Part shown: one piece after another, positions 15,200-24,086 of the stretch
Layout of the letters: the number at the start of each line of letters is the position of its first letter
How positions within the stretch are numbered: the stretch's first letter is position 1
Source of the DNA: Vibrio sinensis
GTDB taxonomy: Bacteria > Pseudomonadota > Gammaproteobacteria > Enterobacterales > Vibrionaceae
Direction: 5' to 3'
Assembly (NCBI RefSeq): GCF_003605645.1
Contig: NZ_QVMU01000025.1
Location: 32,301 to 76,564 of the forward strand
DNA length: 44,264 nt
Position numbers and translations under genes: made by a program
Notes under the pieces: model-generated
Database searches by the model: none
Told to the model about the DNA's origin: nothing
Seen by the model: the letters and a program-made list of their open reading frames with translations, nothing else

Positions 15200-16462
15200 A
15201 TGAAGAAACCAATGGTTAAAGGACTTGTAGCATCATTAGTGGGCCTTGCCTGTTTTAGTCAGTCTGCCTTAGCGAAAGACATTACGGTATGGGCGTGGGA
15301 TCCAAACTTCAACGTAGCAATCATGCAGCAAGCGGCTGATATCTATGAAGCGAAGAACCCTGATGTAAATATCGAGATTGTCGAATTTTCTAAAAACGAT
15401 GTAGAACAAAAGCTGCATACCATGCTTGCTTCTGGTGTTACATCGGCGCTGCCAGATGTCGTTCTAATAGAAGATTATAACGCGCAAAAATACCTACAAT
15501 CATACCCTGGTTCGTTTGCAGCGATGACGGATAAAATTGATTACTCTCAATTTGCACCGTATAAGCGCCGAATTGTGACTGTCGGAGAGGAAATCTACGG
15601 TTTACCATTTGATACAGGTGTCACAGGGTTGTTTTACCGAACGGATATTCTTGCTCAAGCGGGTTTTGGACACGATGATCTGAACAATATTACTTGGGAT
15701 CGCTTTATTGAAATAGGTAAGCAAGTTAAAGAGAAAACTGGCGTTTCTTTGTTGGCGACCAATCCATCGAATGATTTTCGCTTAATTCGCTTAATGGTGC
15801 ACAGTGGCGGTACTTGGTACTTCAACGAAGATGGTTCATTTAACATCAAGAATAATGAAGTCGTAAAAGAAAGTGTTCGAGTTTTCCGAGATTTGAACTT
15901 GGCTGGCGTCGTTCGCCCTGCGCTAGGTTGGTCTGAGTGGGTAGGTGCTATCAACAACGGTGATGTAGCAACCGTTACTAGTGGCGTCTGGATTACTCCA
16001 TCGGTAAAAGCGGGTAAGGGGCAGGAAGGTAAATGGGCTCTTGCTCCAACACCGAGATTGAATCTTGATGGGGCGGAAAATGTCTCAAACCTTGGAGGCT
16101 CAAGTTGGTTTGTGCTTAACGCATCTAAAGAGAAATCGACAGCGATTGATTTCCTCAACACCACTTTTGCTAATGACAAAGAGTTTTATAACGCCATTCT
16201 TAAAAAGCAGGGGGCGGTAGCGGCTTATCTACCAGCGGGTAATACAGACGCTTATCAAACGGAAGAAGCGTTCTTCAAAGGACAAAAAATATATTCTGAC
16301 TTTAACAAGTGGGTGGCTGAAATTCCATCAGTTGATTACGGAATGTACACTTATGAAGTTGACGCTGCACTTTCAGGGCAAATGCCATCCATCATGCAAG
16401 GGTTGCCAATTGAAGAAGCGCTTGAACGCGTAGAGCAGCAACTTAAATATCAAATCCAATAG
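15200..16462 (+). CDS. lacE: Lactose-type ABC transporter substrate-binding protein
   Basis: A 420-residue periplasmic solute-binding protein of family 1 (MalE/LacE type). The signal peptide is residues 1-25, cleaved after SALA, and the mature protein begins KDITVWAWDPNFNVAIMQQA. Later family blocks include DVVLIEDYNAQKYL, GEEIYGLPFDTGVTGLFYRTDI and GGSSWFVLNAS. It should capture lactose or another beta-galactoside and deliver it to LacFG; the substrate is inferred from the beta-galactosidase gene in the same operon. The ATG follows GGAAGAGAAT. It is the first gene of the operon, and a strong stem-loop between it and lacF should favour excess binding protein, as is usual for such systems. Confidence 0.85.
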   Translation: MKKPMVKGLVASLVGLACFSQSALAKDITVWAWDPNFNVAIMQQAADIYEAKNPDVNIEIVEFSKNDVEQKLHTMLASGVTSALPDVVLIEDYNAQKYLQSYPGSFAAMTDKIDYSQFAPYKRRIVTVGEEIYGLPFDTGVTGLFYRTDILAQAGFGHDDLNNITWDRFIEIGKQVKEKTGVSLLATNPSNDFRLIRLMVHSGGTWYFNEDGSFNIKNNEVVKESVRVFRDLNLAGVVRPALGWSEWVGAINNGDVATVTSGVWITPSVKAGKGQEGKWALAPTPRLNLDGAENVSNLGGSSWFVLNASKEKSTAIDFLNTTFANDKEFYNAILKKQGAVAAYLPAGNTDAYQTEEAFFKGQKIYSDFNKWVAEIPSVDYGMYTYEVDAALSGQMPSIMQGLPIEEALERVEQQLKYQIQ

Positions 16463-16481
16463 TAAATCCAATAACCATTCC

Positions 16482-16516
16482 AGTACCTTTGCCGGATTTT
16501 TCGGTAAAGGTACTTT
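16482..16516 (+). terminator. Intercistronic stem-loop between lacE and lacF
   Basis: AGTACCTTTGCCG (16482-16494) pairs with CGGTAAAGGTACT (16502-16514) with one G-T, around a 7-base loop. Only a short TTT follows, so it is more likely to be a partial terminator or an mRNA-stabilising structure than a full stop. Confidence 0.65.
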
Positions 16517-16656
16517 ATCTATACAAAACAACTTGAAGATGTAGTCAGACGATAATCGAACAAGGCCTCTGAGCATAGATGAACGATGTGATGAGGTTGT
16601 GAGTGTCAGTTACCGCAACTTCCAGTGGGACAGGTATATTCTATTTGGTGTGATGT

Positions 16657-17574
16657 ATGAGTGAAATTGTTAGTAAAATTACGTTAGATAAAAAAGCGAA
16701 TAAAAATAGCTTTCAGAGACTCTACAATAAGAATGGTTGGTTTTTTGTATTACCGGCCGTTGTTTTAGTTTCTCTATTTATGATCTACCCGATCATTAAC
16801 TCTCTTTGGATGTCTATGCATTCAGGGCGTGGCGTGATCGTAAACTTTGTTGGTTTCGATAACGTCATTCGCCTTTTTAATGATCCTGTTTTTATTAAAG
16901 CGTTATCCAATACCTTCATCTTTTTGATTGTCCAAGTGCCAATGATGGTGCTGCTATCTTTAGCACTATCTTCTTGTTTAAATTCACCTAATCTAAAATT
17001 TGTCGGTTTTTTTAGATTGGCGATATTTCTCCCTTGTGTGACGTCGCTTGTTGCCTATTCGATCCTATTTAAAAGTATGTTTTCCTATGATGGCATCATG
17101 AATTCATTCTTAATCTGGGTCGGTATCATCTCCGATCCTATCCCATGGTTGTCGGATCCTTTCTGGGCTAAAGTGACCATTATCATCGCTATCACATGGC
17201 GATGGACGGGTTACAACATGATTTTTTTCCTTTCTGCGATGCAAAATATCGATAAATCGATTTACGAAGCTGCAAGAATTGATGGTGTCAGTCCGATAAA
17301 ACAATTCTTTTTTATAACCGTGCCGTTATTGAAGCCAATCATTTTGTTTACGTCAGTGATGTCGACGATTGGTACGCTGCAATTGTTTGATGAAGTGATG
17401 AATATTACGGCTGGTGGACCGGGTATTGAGACACTGACTCTATCAATGTACATCTATGATTTGTCGTTTAAATTTGTGCCTAATTTTGGTTATGCCGCAA
17501 CGGTCTCTTATGTGATTGTATTTTTTGCTGCCATATTTGCCATGCTGCAATTTAGAGTGGCGAGGGATAAATAA
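16657..17574 (+). CDS. lacF: Sugar ABC transporter permease, MalF-type
   Basis: A 305-residue inner-membrane permease with six predicted segments, the first at about residues 28-50. The EAA loop that contacts the ATPase reads EAARIDGVSPIKQFFFITVP, near residue 206. It lacks the large periplasmic loop of E. coli MalF, as is normal for LacF-type permeases. The stop overlaps the lacG start by one base (TAATG), so LacF and LacG are probably made in equal amounts. A 194-base gap with a stem-loop separates it from lacE. Confidence 0.85.
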   Translation: MSEIVSKITLDKKANKNSFQRLYNKNGWFFVLPAVVLVSLFMIYPIINSLWMSMHSGRGVIVNFVGFDNVIRLFNDPVFIKALSNTFIFLIVQVPMMVLLSLALSSCLNSPNLKFVGFFRLAIFLPCVTSLVAYSILFKSMFSYDGIMNSFLIWVGIISDPIPWLSDPFWAKVTIIIAITWRWTGYNMIFFLSAMQNIDKSIYEAARIDGVSPIKQFFFITVPLLKPIILFTSVMSTIGTLQLFDEVMNITAGGPGIETLTLSMYIYDLSFKFVPNFGYAATVSYVIVFFAAIFAMLQFRVARDK

Positions 17575-18389
17575 TGAGTAATAAAAATAGATTCATGCGT
17601 ATGCTGATGTATGTTTTTCTTTCTATCTCAGCATTGGTGTCGTTGTTCCCATTTTATTGGATGATTGTTTCCAGTACGAATACAACGACGGACATTAATA
17701 TCGGTAGATATACATTCGGTGATCAACTGCTAACAAATTTGATCAATTTGAATGAGCAAGTGGATTTATGGCTGATTTTCTATAACACCTCAAAAATAGC
17801 CATTATTAGTACGCTGTTTACCTTACTTGTCTCTTCTATGGCTGGCTATGGCTTTGAAGTTTACAAGAGCAAAACTCGGGACAGAGTCTATAGCGCAATG
17901 TTATTAACCATGATGATCCCGTTTGCTGCATTAATGATCCCACTGTTTACCTTAATGGCTAAAGCGGGCTTACTCGATACGCATCTTGCTGTGATGCTTC
18001 CAACCATCGCATCGGTGTTTATTGTCTTTTATTTTCGCCAGTGTACCAAAGCGTTTCCGTCAGAGTTGATTGATGCAGCAAGGATTGAGGGAGTCAAAGA
18101 TTGGAAAATTTACCTTTACCTCTATATGCCGGTGATGAAAACCACATATGCGGCCGCATTTATTATTGTCTTTATGACTTCATGGAATGCCTTTTTGTGG
18201 CCTCTGATTGTGTTGCACTCAACCGAACTGAAAACAATCAACTTAGTGCTTTCTTCCTTGGCATCAGCTTACTTACCTGATTTTGGCATCGTAATGGTGG
18301 GTACGGTATTGGCAACCATCCCAACGCTTGCCGTATTTTTCTTGATGCAAAAGCAATTTGTCGCCGGTATGACTGGCGCAGTGAAATAA
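17574..18389 (+). CDS. lacG: Sugar ABC transporter permease, MalG-type
   Basis: A 271-residue inner-membrane permease with about six hydrophobic segments, starting ALVSLFPFYWMIVSSTN, the N-terminal pattern of MalG-type proteins. Its EAA loop reads DAARIEGVKDWKIYLYLYMP, near residue 168. It should form the LacFG channel driven by LacK. It begins inside the lacF stop codon and ends 4 bases before lacZ. Confidence 0.85.
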   Translation: MSNKNRFMRMLMYVFLSISALVSLFPFYWMIVSSTNTTTDINIGRYTFGDQLLTNLINLNEQVDLWLIFYNTSKIAIISTLFTLLVSSMAGYGFEVYKSKTRDRVYSAMLLTMMIPFAALMIPLFTLMAKAGLLDTHLAVMLPTIASVFIVFYFRQCTKAFPSELIDAARIEGVKDWKIYLYLYMPVMKTTYAAAFIIVFMTSWNAFLWPLIVLHSTELKTINLVLSSLASAYLPDFGIVMVGTVLATIPTLAVFFLMQKQFVAGMTGAVK

Positions 18390-18393
18390 TGAG

Positions 18394-21300
18394 ATGTATG
18401 AAATGAGAACATTTAATCAAATACTGTCTGCTCGCGAATGGGAAAATCAACATATTACCCATCACAATATTGTTGACGCACATGCGCCTTTGAATGCTTT
18501 CCATAGTGAGTTGGCTGCTCAACAAAATCAGCCATCAGAGCACGTTCGTTCACTTAATGGTGATTGGAAATTTAAACTCTTGGCTCGCCCAGAGTTGGTT
18601 GAAGAGTGTTTTACTCAAAGTACATTCGATGATGGTGCTTGGGATTCAATTTCGGTTCCGAGTAACTGGCAGCTGCAAGGCTTTGATAAGCCGATTTACA
18701 CTAATGTGAAATACCCATTTGCTGATACACCACCTTATGTGCCACAAGATAACCCAACCGGCGTATATCGTTTATGTTTTGATATCAAAGAGTCTGATTT
18801 ACAACGACGTAATACAATTACATTTGATGGCGTCAATTCTGCGTTCCACCTTTGGTGTAACGGCACTTGGATTGGTTATTCGCAAGATAGTCGTCTTCCT
18901 GCGGAATTTGACCTCTCAGACACGTTGAAAAGTGGGGAAAACCATCTGGTTGTGATGGTACTTCGCTGGTCAGATGGTTCGTATTTAGAAGATCAAGATA
19001 TGTGGTGGCTGAGCGGTATTTTCCGTGGTGTCACCTTACGTTCTAAACCTTTAGTTGCGATTGCAGATGTCGAGATTAAAACCGATTTAGATGCTTGCTA
19101 TCGCGATGCCACGTTAAACGTTGTCACAACACTTAGCGTGAAACAATCGCCATTTACCATAGCGATTGAATTGTTTGACGACCAAGGTCACAGTGTATTT
19201 GGTAAGCAGCCTGCCAAGTGTGGGATGCGTTTCATCGATGAAAAAGGGCCTAAAGACGATGTTTCAGAGCATCAAGTTCTGATTGAAAACCCTAAGAAGT
19301 GGAGCGCAGAATCACCTAACTTGTACCGTTTGGTGGTGTCTTTGATTGATGAAGACGGTCAGTTGGTTGATTGTGAAGCGTATAACGTTGGTTTTCGTTG
19401 CGTTGCTATCACCGATGGACAATTAAAAGTTAACGGCAAAGCGGTTTTGTTCCGCGGAGTTAACCGACACGAACATCATCCTGAAATGGGTCATACCATG
19501 ACTAGGGAGGGGATGATTGAAGATATCAAGTTGCTTAAACAGTACAACTTTAACGCTGTGCGTACCGCCCATTATCCGAATGACCCGTTGTGGTATGAAT
19601 TGTGTGACCAGTATGGCTTGTACTTAGTTGATGAGGCGAATATTGAAAGTCATGGTCAATTCCCAATGTCTCGACTTTCGGATGATACGACTTGGCTTAA
19701 TGCGTATATGCGTCGTATGACTCGCCTGGTTGAACGTGATAAAAATCATCCATCAGTGATTATCTGGTCGCTTGGCAATGAGTCAGGAATTGGTTATTCC
19801 CATCACGCCATGTATCAATGGACTAAACAGCGCGACCCGTCTAGACCGGTTCAATATGAGGGTGGTGGTGCGGATACCAAAGCGACTGATATTATCGTGC
19901 CTATGTATGCTCGTGTTGACCGCGACCAGCGATTTGCCCCTGCGCCTGAAGTTACCCCTAAGATAGGGATTAAGCGATGGTTGAGTTTACCTGGTGAAGA
20001 TCGCCCACTGATTTTGTGTGAGTATGCCCATGCCATGGGCAACAGCTTAGGTAACTTTAATAAATACTGGCAAGCATTTAGAGAGTACCCGCGTCTTCAA
20101 GGCGGATTTATTTGGGACTGGGTTGATCAAGGCATCACAAAAACAGATGAGAACGGCGTTAAATACTGGGCTTATGGTGGTGACTTTGGTGATGTAATTA
20201 ATGATCGCCAATTTTGTATTAACGGTTTAGTTTTTCCTGACAGAACGATACATCCCACTTTGTTAGAAGCGAAAAAGGCACAACAATTCCATCAAATCAC
20301 ATTGCGCTCTGCTGCACCGATCGTGATTCGAGTTGAGAGTGAATACCTCTTTATTTCACCGAACGATGAAGAACTTCGATGGTCTATTACAGAAAATGGC
20401 GTCACTCTTGAGCAGGGAACGCTTCCTTTGTCGATTGTTCCTGAAAGCTATCTTGATATTTCCATTGCTGACACATTACCACGAACCAAGATTGGCGCTG
20501 ACTATCATCTAAATATTGAAATAGTTAAAACCCAAAGTAACGCTTGGTCAGAAGTTGGGCATGTAATTTCTATTGAGCAACTGACGTTGCCGAGCCAACT
20601 TGGGTTGGCCGCTGATTCCTATAATAGTTCAGGCTTTCCTAATGTCACACTAGAGGGTGATCAAGTTCGTTTAACTGCAGGGCTGCAATCGATTTATTTT
20701 GATGCTACCAGTGGCTATTTGACCTCATGGAAAATAGAGGAAACAGAGCAACTACGACAAGCGCCAAAAGATAACTTCTACCGAGCACCATTAGATAATG
20801 ATATTGGCACCAGTGAAGCGAATACGATTGATCCGAATGCGTGGCAATCTCGCTGGGATGAGGCGGGTCTTTCTCAATTGAGTGTTGAGTGTGTTCACTT
20901 TGAACACTTTGCACGTCAGCATTGTTATCAGGTTGAATCGAGTTATCAGCATACTTATAACGGTCAATTGGTGTTTGAAACGCTATGGATTTATCAAGTC
21001 TACGGTGATGGAGAAGTGAAACTCGATGTCACGGTTAATGCCGCTAAAGGATTACCACCATTGCCTCGTGTCGGATTGGAGTTGGCGTTATCCCCATCGA
21101 TTGAAAGCGTGAATTGGTATGGAAGAGGGCCATTTGAAAACTACCCAGATCGCAAGTTAGCCGCGCATATTGGTTGTTATCAAACATCAATAGATGAAAT
21201 GCATACGCCTTATATTTTCCCAACAGATTGTGGACTGAGAACCGATGTAAAACAGAGCCAAATTGGTGCGCTAAGCATTATGGGTGACTATCAGTTATCA

Positions 21301-21501
21301 GTGAGTCGTTTTGAGACCAGCGTAATGAAAGCCGCTAAACATACCAATGAATTAGTGGATAGTGGCAAGTTATTTGTTCGCATTGATGGAGAGCATATGG
21401 GAGTGGGTGGTGATGATTCATGGACACCAAGTGTTCACGATGAGTTTAAGCTGACTAAATCCCAGTATCGCTATCAACTTGCCTTACGTATGACGGCATA
21501 G
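18394..21501 (+). CDS. lacZ: Beta-galactosidase, glycoside hydrolase family 2 (LacZ)
   Basis: A 1035-residue cytoplasmic beta-galactosidase, close to the 1024 residues of E. coli LacZ. The N-terminal jelly-roll carries VPSNWQLQGFDKPIYTNVKYPF, the TIM barrel has FRGVNRHEHHPEMG, the acid/base is Glu463 in WSLGNESG and the nucleophile is Glu543 in LCEYAHAMGNS. The C-terminal beta-sandwich domain is complete (NWYGRGPFENYPDRK, and DCGLRTDVK near the end). It hydrolyses lactose imported intact by LacEFGK to glucose and galactose. It lies 4 bases after lacG, and a second in-frame ATG at 18403 is an alternative start. The E-F-G-Z-K order matches the lac operon described in Agrobacterium, not the lacZY arrangement of enterics. 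Confidence 0.95.
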   Translation: MYEMRTFNQILSAREWENQHITHHNIVDAHAPLNAFHSELAAQQNQPSEHVRSLNGDWKFKLLARPELVEECFTQSTFDDGAWDSISVPSNWQLQGFDKPIYTNVKYPFADTPPYVPQDNPTGVYRLCFDIKESDLQRRNTITFDGVNSAFHLWCNGTWIGYSQDSRLPAEFDLSDTLKSGENHLVVMVLRWSDGSYLEDQDMWWLSGIFRGVTLRSKPLVAIADVEIKTDLDACYRDATLNVVTTLSVKQSPFTIAIELFDDQGHSVFGKQPAKCGMRFIDEKGPKDDVSEHQVLIENPKKWSAESPNLYRLVVSLIDEDGQLVDCEAYNVGFRCVAITDGQLKVNGKAVLFRGVNRHEHHPEMGHTMTREGMIEDIKLLKQYNFNAVRTAHYPNDPLWYELCDQYGLYLVDEANIESHGQFPMSRLSDDTTWLNAYMRRMTRLVERDKNHPSVIIWSLGNESGIGYSHHAMYQWTKQRDPSRPVQYEGGGADTKATDIIVPMYARVDRDQRFAPAPEVTPKIGIKRWLSLPGEDRPLILCEYAHAMGNSLGNFNKYWQAFREYPRLQGGFIWDWVDQGITKTDENGVKYWAYGGDFGDVINDRQFCINGLVFPDRTIHPTLLEAKKAQQFHQITLRSAAPIVIRVESEYLFISPNDEELRWSITENGVTLEQGTLPLSIVPESYLDISIADTLPRTKIGADYHLNIEIVKTQSNAWSEVGHVISIEQLTLPSQLGLAADSYNSSGFPNVTLEGDQVRLTAGLQSIYFDATSGYLTSWKIEETEQLRQAPKDNFYRAPLDNDIGTSEANTIDPNAWQSRWDEAGLSQLSVECVHFEHFARQHCYQVESSYQHTYNGQLVFETLWIYQVYGDGEVKLDVTVNAAKGLPPLPRVGLELALSPSIESVNWYGRGPFENYPDRKLAAHIGCYQTSIDEMHTPYIFPTDCGLRTDVKQSQIGALSIMGDYQLSVSRFETSVMKAAKHTNELVDSGKLFVRIDGEHMGVGGDDSWTPSVHDEFKLTKSQYRYQLALRMTA

Positions 21502-21516
21502 CGGTATCTATCGATG

Positions 21517-21542
21517 AAGTAGGGTGAGCTATTGCCCTACTT
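21517..21542 (+). other. Intercistronic hairpin between lacZ and lacK
   Basis: AAGTAGGG (21517-21524) pairs with CCCTACTT (21535-21542) around a 10-base loop, with no T tract. It may tune lacK levels or stabilise the lacZ 3' end. Confidence 0.5.
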
Positions 21543-21602
21543 ATGAATGCCTTGGACGACATTAAACCGTCAGTAAGGTAAGAGAATTTAAAAGGATAAG
21601 AC

Positions 21603-22700
21603 ATGGCTGATATTAAGCTTTCCAATATCGTTAAAAGTTATGGTGATGCGACGGTTATTCATGGCGTCGATTTAGAGATTAAACAGGGTGAGTTTGTTGT
21701 TTTCGTTGGGCCGTCAGGTTGTGGTAAATCGACACTGCTGAGATTGATTGCTGGCCTTGAAGAAATTACTGATGGCGTTTTAGAAATTGATAATCAAGTC
21801 GTCAATCATATCGACCCCGCAGAGCGTGGTATTGCGATGGTGTTTCAATCTTATGCCCTCTATCCACATCTCACTGTGGCAGAAAATATGGGCTTTGGCA
21901 TGAAGATGAACGGTCGCCCAAAAGCTGAAATTAAACAGCGAGTCGATGCCGCAGCAAAAGCACTGCAACTAGATCATCTGATGGACCGTAAGCCAAAAGA
22001 TATGTCCGGAGGCCAACGTCAACGGGTGGCGATAGGTCGTGCAATCGTACGTAATCCGAAAGTCTTTTTGTTTGATGAACCATTGTCTAATTTGGATGCA
22101 GAGCTGCGTGTTGAAATGCGCCTTCAGATCGCGAATCTGCATCGAGAATTGGAAACGACCATGGTATATGTAACCCACGATCAGGTCGAAGCAATGACGC
22201 TAGCCGATAAGATTGTGGTGTTACGTGATGGTCGAGTCGAACAGGTAGGGTCGCCATTGGCGCTCTATAATCATCCTGCGAATGAATTTGTGGCTGGGTT
22301 TATCGGTTCACCAAAAATGAATATGTTACCTGCGAGCGTTGTAGAAGTCGGTGAGAATGACATCACTATTCTATTGCCTGATTTACAAACGGTGACGGCG
22401 AAAGTAATGACTTCCAATATTAAAATCGGGGATCAAGTGACATTTGGCCTTAGACCGGAGCATATTTCATTAGATGACAAAGGCAAAGAGAAGCTCCACT
22501 TTTTGACTCAAGATGTCGAGCGCTTAGGAAACAGCACTTACTTATTTGGCGAGGTCGGCGGCTTTAGTAACTATCGTGTGCATGTTTCTGGCGATTTTAA
22601 TGTCAATCGTGGCGATGAACTTAACTTAAGTTTTAATGCGGACGATTGCCATATTTTCTTTGATTCATTATGTATTTCGAATCTAGCTCACTTTGAGTGA
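21603..22700 (+). CDS. lacK: Sugar ABC transporter ATPase, MalK/UgpC-type
   Basis: A 365-residue ATPase that powers the LacEFG importer. Walker A is GPSGCGKST at residues 36-44, the Q-loop is in VFQSYALYPH, the signature is SGGQ at 135-138, Walker B is FLFDE at 155-159, the D-loop is SNLD at 162-165 and the H-loop is in YVTHDQVEAM. A TOBE/regulatory domain follows from about 235 (GSPKMNMLPASV). The ATG follows AAAAGGAT at good spacing. It is the last gene of the operon; ATPases of this type can serve several sugar transporters. Confidence 0.9.
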   Translation: MADIKLSNIVKSYGDATVIHGVDLEIKQGEFVVFVGPSGCGKSTLLRLIAGLEEITDGVLEIDNQVVNHIDPAERGIAMVFQSYALYPHLTVAENMGFGMKMNGRPKAEIKQRVDAAAKALQLDHLMDRKPKDMSGGQRQRVAIGRAIVRNPKVFLFDEPLSNLDAELRVEMRLQIANLHRELETTMVYVTHDQVEAMTLADKIVVLRDGRVEQVGSPLALYNHPANEFVAGFIGSPKMNMLPASVVEVGENDITILLPDLQTVTAKVMTSNIKIGDQVTFGLRPEHISLDDKGKEKLHFLTQDVERLGNSTYLFGEVGGFSNYRVHVSGDFNVNRGDELNLSFNADDCHIFFDSLCISNLAHFE

Positions 22701-22804
22701 TAACGTGTGTTTAACGGGTATTTATATTCGCACTGACATTCGCGTGGATACTGGTCAATTTTTAGAAGCTCTTTGTTGAAATACGAAAGTACATAGTGTG
22801 AAAC

Positions 22805-22842
22805 ACGTTATTGAGAGACTTTGCTGAGATACGTTATTGAGA
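22805..22842. repeat. 12-base direct repeat after lacK
   Basis: ACGTTATTGAGA occurs at 22805-22816 and 22831-22842, a 26-base step. No function is evident. Confidence 0.6.
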
Positions 22843-22852
22843 TAAAACAAAA

Positions 22853-22890
22853 GGCCACTTCCTATCATAGGTCGTGGCCATTTTAATTTT
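22853..22890. terminator. Two-way terminator between lacK and afuC
   Basis: GGCCAC (22853-22858) pairs with GTGGCC (22874-22879), and inner CCTAT/ATAGG arms also pair. Rightward it is followed by ATTTTAATTTT, and leftward by TTTTGTTTT, so it can serve both convergent operons. Confidence 0.75.
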
Positions 22891-22897
22891 ATACCAA

Positions 22898-22977
22898 AGC
22901 CTTGTTATACCGCCAGATTGCTATTCAGTCAGATTGCTATACCAGCGGATTGTTATACTAACAAATTGCGATGCCAA
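22898..22977. repeat. 16-base tandem repeat, five degenerate units
   Basis: Units start at 22898, 22914, 22930, 22946 and 22962. The shared core is close to ATTGYTATACC; the best matching units are CAGATTGCTATTCAGT and CAGATTGCTATACCAG. The array lies just past the convergent terminator and 32 bases from the afuC stop. Confidence 0.75.
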
Positions 22978-23009
22978 GGCACTTCAAGTTCATTCGAGTA
23001 TAATGCGAA

Positions 23010-24068
23010 TTAATTCAATGTATTGGGCAGTATAAATACACCACTTGGGTTAATCGTTAGATAAGCATGATCGCTGCAATCGGTATTAAACTGCGCAGAG
23101 TTAAGTTGTAATAGCAATTCATGTCCTTGCCATTGCACCATGACTTCAAACATTGACCCCATATAAGCAATGCTAGTGACTTGGCACTGTTGGCAAGGGT
23201 GACCCTCATCAGCCAATAAAATCGCCTCTGGTCTTACGCCAATATCATACTCACCCGGTGCGATACCTTGTACATTCTCAGCTTGGGCAGGCATGCCATA
23301 GCCATGAATATCAATCGTGGTGCCATCGAAGTGACCTCGAAACATATTGGCTTCGCCCATGAAATTAGCCATGAACATTGAAGTTGGGTGTTTATATAAA
23401 TCGGTCGGAGAGCCTTGCTGCATAATATCGCCATCTTTCATTACAATCACAGTATCAGACACAGCAAATGCTTCTGCTTGGTCGTGGGTAACGTACAAGG
23501 AAGTGATATTAAAACGCTGTTGAAGCTCACGAATGGTCTCGCGCATGTTACGGCGTAAGTTGGCATCTAGGTTACTTAAAGGTTCATCAAATAGCAGAAC
23601 CTTAGGTTTTAAAACCAAAGCACGTGCTAAAGCGACCCTTTGTTGTTGTCCTCCTGAAATCTGATCGACGAAACGTTCGCCAAACCCTTCTAGATCGACA
23701 AGTTTTAATGCCTCATTAACTCGCTGGTGGATCTCTTGCTTCTCTAGGCCCAACATCTTCAATCCATACCCCACATTTTCTTGCAAAGACATATGAGGAA
23801 AGAGCGCATACGATTGAAATACCATACAGATATCACGGTGTTGAATTGAGGTATTGGTGACGTCTTCGCCATCAATAAATATTTGACCACCGCTCGGTTT
23901 TTCTAAACCTGCAACAAGGCGTAGTACGGTTGTTTTGCCACAACCAGAGGGGCCCAATAGCGTAACCAAACTGCCTTTTTTAATCTCTAAATCCAAATTA
24001 CCGATGACGGTCTTGTCGCCAAAGCGTTTGCAAACGTTTTTAAGTACTACAAAATTTTCATTTGCCAT
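23010..24068 (-). CDS. afuC: AfuC-like ABC transporter ATPase (sugar phosphate/Fe(III)-type family)
   Basis: A 352-residue ATPase of the FbpC/PotA-like group. Walker A is GPSGCGKTT at residues 39-47, the Q-loop is in VFQSYALFPH, the signature is SGGQ at 138-141, Walker B is VLLFDE at 157-162 followed by SNLD, and the H-loop is in YVTHDQAEAF. A TOBE-type domain starts near 245. It is the last gene of the leftward operon, 18 bases after afuB. Genes of this set were first annotated as iron(III) transporters, but AfuABC from Actinobacillus and Citrobacter was shown to import hexose phosphates; the uhpABC genes next door support that reading here. Confidence 0.85.
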   Translation of the reverse strand: MANENFVVLKNVCKRFGDKTVIGNLDLEIKKGSLVTLLGPSGCGKTTVLRLVAGLEKPSGGQIFIDGEDVTNTSIQHRDICMVFQSYALFPHMSLQENVGYGLKMLGLEKQEIHQRVNEALKLVDLEGFGERFVDQISGGQQQRVALARALVLKPKVLLFDEPLSNLDANLRRNMRETIRELQQRFNITSLYVTHDQAEAFAVSDTVIVMKDGDIMQQGSPTDLYKHPTSMFMANFMGEANMFRGHFDGTTIDIHGYGMPAQAENVQGIAPGEYDIGVRPEAILLADEGHPCQQCQVTSIAYMGSMFEVMVQWQGHELLLQLNSAQFNTDCSDHAYLTINPSGVFILPNTLN

Positions 24069-24086
24069 GAGTTCTATCTCCAGTTG

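Larger units (their letters stand above)
22701..23009. other. Convergent gap between lacK and afuC
   Basis: These 309 bases contain no gene. They hold a 12-base direct repeat (22805-22842), a two-way terminator (22853-22890) and a 16-base tandem repeat (22898-22977). Confidence 0.7.

Noticed and set aside
22898..22977. Possible CRISPR array
   Set aside because: Units are 16 bases, contiguous and degenerate, with no spacers and no cas genes nearby.
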